Shown piece after piece: positions 61,247 to 64,000 of a stretch of DNA of 64,000 nucleotides. Every line of letters begins with the position of its first letter. Positions within the stretch are counted from its first letter, which is position 1. The notes beneath the pieces were generated by a model. The model was not told where the DNA came from. It searched no databases and saw nothing but the letters and a program-made list of their open reading frames with translations. Made by a program: the position numbers and the translations under genes. The stretch is from Haliotis asinina. Lineage: Eukaryota; Mollusca; Gastropoda; Lepetellida; Haliotidae. Where the stretch lies: positions 10,023,969 to 10,087,968 of the forward strand of contig NC_090288.1 of NCBI RefSeq assembly GCF_037392515.1, given 5' to 3'.

Positions 61247-62652
61247 ACTCTGTTATACCGCCATCATCAAAATCCGTCAACGGGTATCATGTGATTATCC
61301 AAGCAAAACTAAACAAACGAAAAAAATACTTAAATATGGAAATCGTTACTTCTCAGAAGAGAATTGATAATATTTTTGCAATGTGTAGAAATCCAGAGGC
61401 ACAAAGTGGCAAGTGCTACGTCCATTCAGCTTAGGTCAGACTATCACGCAAAGAGGACATAATCATAACATTATTCAGTACAAAATGAAAACAACACTAC
61501 ATGTTTAAACACGCGCCAGCAATGTTATCTCAGCTTTCCATCGACAACACATTGACGTCAACGTCATCACGGCCATTTCGCGACAAAGCGCTAACTCCTC
61601 AGGAACAATTGTCACATCCGCTGTTTGTTTTTATGATAGGCAAGGCATGCACTCACAGAGTATCGCTTCAGCTTATCCAATAACACTTAACGTGGAACAT
61701 ACGTCATCAACGTTGCTGCCACCCTTCCTACACCTACTTTGGAAGGACTGTTCTTAATGCAAGATCGCTAAACGCTTACATTTTGGAAAAAAACGCACAG
61801 CAAATAGTATGGCACAAAGGATCCATTTGTTTCGTCCTTGTATCGTATCAAATATCGATTAGGTATATATTGCCATAGAACATTATCATAGATGCTACTG
61901 ATTTCATGCAACGTGTTCGGGGTGATCTTCTGAATGAGTTGGTTCTGAGAGCGATGCCGGAAGGATGGTTACCATCGATCTGGTTATGAAGTAGGTTAAG
62001 TGTGCAATGTGCACTTTTTGGATATCATCCGTTTTTAAACAAGGTAAAGGTGTGTGTTGCCAGAAGAAATGTTACATAATTCAGGTAAACGTATTGGCAA
62101 CTGAACTGAACTGAATATCACTCGTGACATAATGTACAAATGAAATTTTGAACTGGCATCTTGGACATCTTGTTTATCACTCGAAAGTGTAATTGTAACA
62201 CCTCCAACACACGTCTACCATAAACCTTTAACAGCCGTTTTGAATGCTGTTACCCTCATCAAACACATTTGCAGCAAACGTCGCCTAGCCCCTTTAAAAT
62301 GTTCGTAAAATACACTTGCTCGATTGAACTTCAAAGATTGTAAAATACATGCACCAATGGATGGAGCTGCAGGTTATTGCTCAAAAATAAGGGAAAGGAA
62401 GATAAAGTCATCCCACTGGTCTCACAGACTTCAGAAGACGACTCGACATGCATGGATCTAAATATTAAATATTTGACACTTGTCTCTTTTACTCCTGTTT
62501 CACATGTTTTGTCTCTAAGAGTAATGACATCAGTATGTGCATGGAGAATTGAAGCCACGTACATCTTGACACTTTTTATCATATATATATATGTATATAT
62601 ATTATTAAAGATTCTATACATATGGCCGTAAAGGGTTCACAATTCCCGCCAG

Positions 62653-62822
62653 AGCAATGATGTTCTCACGGCATCAGCTATGACGAGGAGGAGACATGCC
62701 ATGAGGCCTAATTATACGCCTGGATTGCATGATGTTTACTCTGAACTGCACGGAATGGCAGTAAACCTGGAACTACAGCCTCTAGGACAGCAAAGATTGG
62801 CACAGCACTCTTCAAGTAGAAG
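62653..62822 (+). CDS. Exon-like open stretch, plus strand, product unknown
   Basis: After CCCGCCAG an open frame runs 56 codons (SNDVLTASAMTRRR, YTPGLHDVYSELHG, LELQPLGQQRLAQH) to AG/GTAAAG. A second frame overlaps it from 62787, just after a TAG (DSKDWHSTLQVEG, then SLVKPWVDYVPEKEQ and SERTSEMLFRHRL), and stops at about 62937. Both look protein-like, and together they suggest one frame broken by an indel, or two alternative exons. No family recognised. Confidence 0.27.
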
Positions 62823-63578
62823 GTAAAGAATTTTCACAGTCTCTCGTGAAGCCGTGGGTAGATTACGTCCCGGAAAAAGAGCAAATGGCCGTCAGTGAAA
62901 GGACATCCGAGATGTTATTTCGTCATCGTTTGTGAGCATTAAACGAGCAATCGAACAGTGGAGATCCCTTGGGGGGCTTGCCTTTAGAAAAGACACTCAC
63001 AGCTGAAAGAGTGCAACTTTGTTAACTCCACAGACAGAGGTGAGTTTAAATAGTTTAATCAATCGTAACGGAGGCATTGGCGGAAGCCATTTCATCATAC
63101 ACCATGGCTCTCAAGAATTAATGTATTTCCGTCTGGCACGTTGGGTTTGAGCCCTTAAAAGAAAATACCGATTGTAAAATTTAGATATGTTTTGGGTTAA
63201 TAGGCAGTGTTTCACAAAGACAAATAACCGATTCCGATTGACTTTCAACGGGTGCACCTATGACGCAGGATACACATTTCTACTCTCACACTGGTACAAT
63301 TACTATCTGATAGTGATTCATGAACGCATGCGTATTATTGAGCAGGATCGTGCAATCGACTTTGCTTTTAGCAGATATTCTTTGTGATTGTAGAACATAT
63401 TTGTGGCTTTATTTTTTAATAGTGAATATAATACTGTTACTACAAAACACAATCAACGACCACTCAGTATTGATCCCGTAGGCGATACAGTTCAATACAT
63501 TCCACACATTTCCACATGGAGACTGCACTACGATTATTCCTGCAGAGGAAGGGGGTTATTGTTTATGGCATCAATCTG

Positions 63579-63724
63579 TCACTCCTCTTGATGACAAATG
63601 GCGACACAACGTATGTCATAAAGTGATGCACTCAACGTATTGACGTCTCTAATTTCCACGGCAGCGACCTGTGGGTCCCACAGGATGAACTGTTCATCTA
63701 CTAGAGCTGCCGACGGGACACTGA
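63579..63724 (-). CDS. Candidate terminal exon, minus strand, product unknown
   Basis: The acceptor TTTGATAACAG is followed in phase 1 by SVPSAALVDEQFILWDPQ, VAAVEIRDVNTLSASL, YDIRCVAICHQEE and TGA. The composition is less AT-rich than the flanks. No family recognised; it may be chance. Confidence 0.25.
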
Positions 63725-64000
63725 CTGTTATCAAACAGAAAATATGATCTTCTGATCGCTTCATAAAATATTCAATACTTATAAAACCTGAAAGGTTTCA
63801 GGTTCCCCTGAATATGTGCTGCTTTTTATGCGTGTTGAGATGCAAGCATGAGATATACTGTCTGACAGCGATGGCCTGCATATAGTCCATAAGGCGACTC
63901 TTGAGAATCTATACATTGTCTTGCGGCTGACAGTGAGATCTTCCATACTATCCTACGGGAAACAGTGACAGTCTACTTATTGTCCTTTAGGTACCTGTCA

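Overview
The window is animal nuclear DNA: AT-rich, intron-rich and packed with degenerate short interspersed elements, simple repeats and minisatellites. The two commonest dispersed repeats (a tRNA-headed SINE and a second SINE that shares its 3' tail ending GCGGCGTAAAAC followed by TCAC repeats) match, from memory, the SINEs that litter abalone (Haliotis) and related gastropod sequence. I therefore read this as a gastropod mollusc, probably an abalone. No bacterial operon, CRISPR array, rRNA or free-standing tRNA gene was seen.

Two protein-coding genes are well supported, both on the minus strand. (1) 6741-10401 holds the two 3' exons of an NXPE-family gene: a neurexophilin/Ig-like exon and a PC-esterase exon, with a consensus intron and matching phases. 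Its 5' end was not found. (2) From 18193 up to at least 48897, and probably to 51982 or 57927, lies a RhoGEF gene (DH plus PH domains) best matched to PLEKHG7. I placed its exons base by base. Twelve exons from 48897 down to the stop at 18193 join in phase without a stop. Two or three more exons upstream (51711-51982, 50012-50061, and possibly a 27-base microexon) give an N-terminal extension. Two further candidate exons (54376-54487 and 57848-57927) are phase-compatible but weaker. The complete chain would encode about 660 residues.

At the right end there are two weak hints of other coding sequence: an exon-like stretch on the plus strand near 62653-62940 with two overlapping open frames, and a minus-strand terminal-exon candidate at 63579-63724.

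Layout: 1-6.7 kb repeats, nothing coding; 6.7-10.4 kb NXPE-like gene; 10.4-18.2 kb intergenic with short repeats; 18.2-52 (or 58) kb RhoGEF gene, whose introns carry most of the minisatellites (34-bp array at 38.2-38.8 kb, about 53-bp at 41.4 kb, 56-bp at 44.4 kb, GTTGTTGATTGTGTTGG type at 46.1-46.9 kb), a pair of 176-bp pogo/Tigger-like MITEs and a perfect 17-bp-arm hairpin; 58-64 kb mostly unannotated, with one TIR element.

The most unusual structure is the 34-bp array. It abuts the end of a RhoGEF DH exon, and its units carry serial copies of that exon's own 5' splice site.
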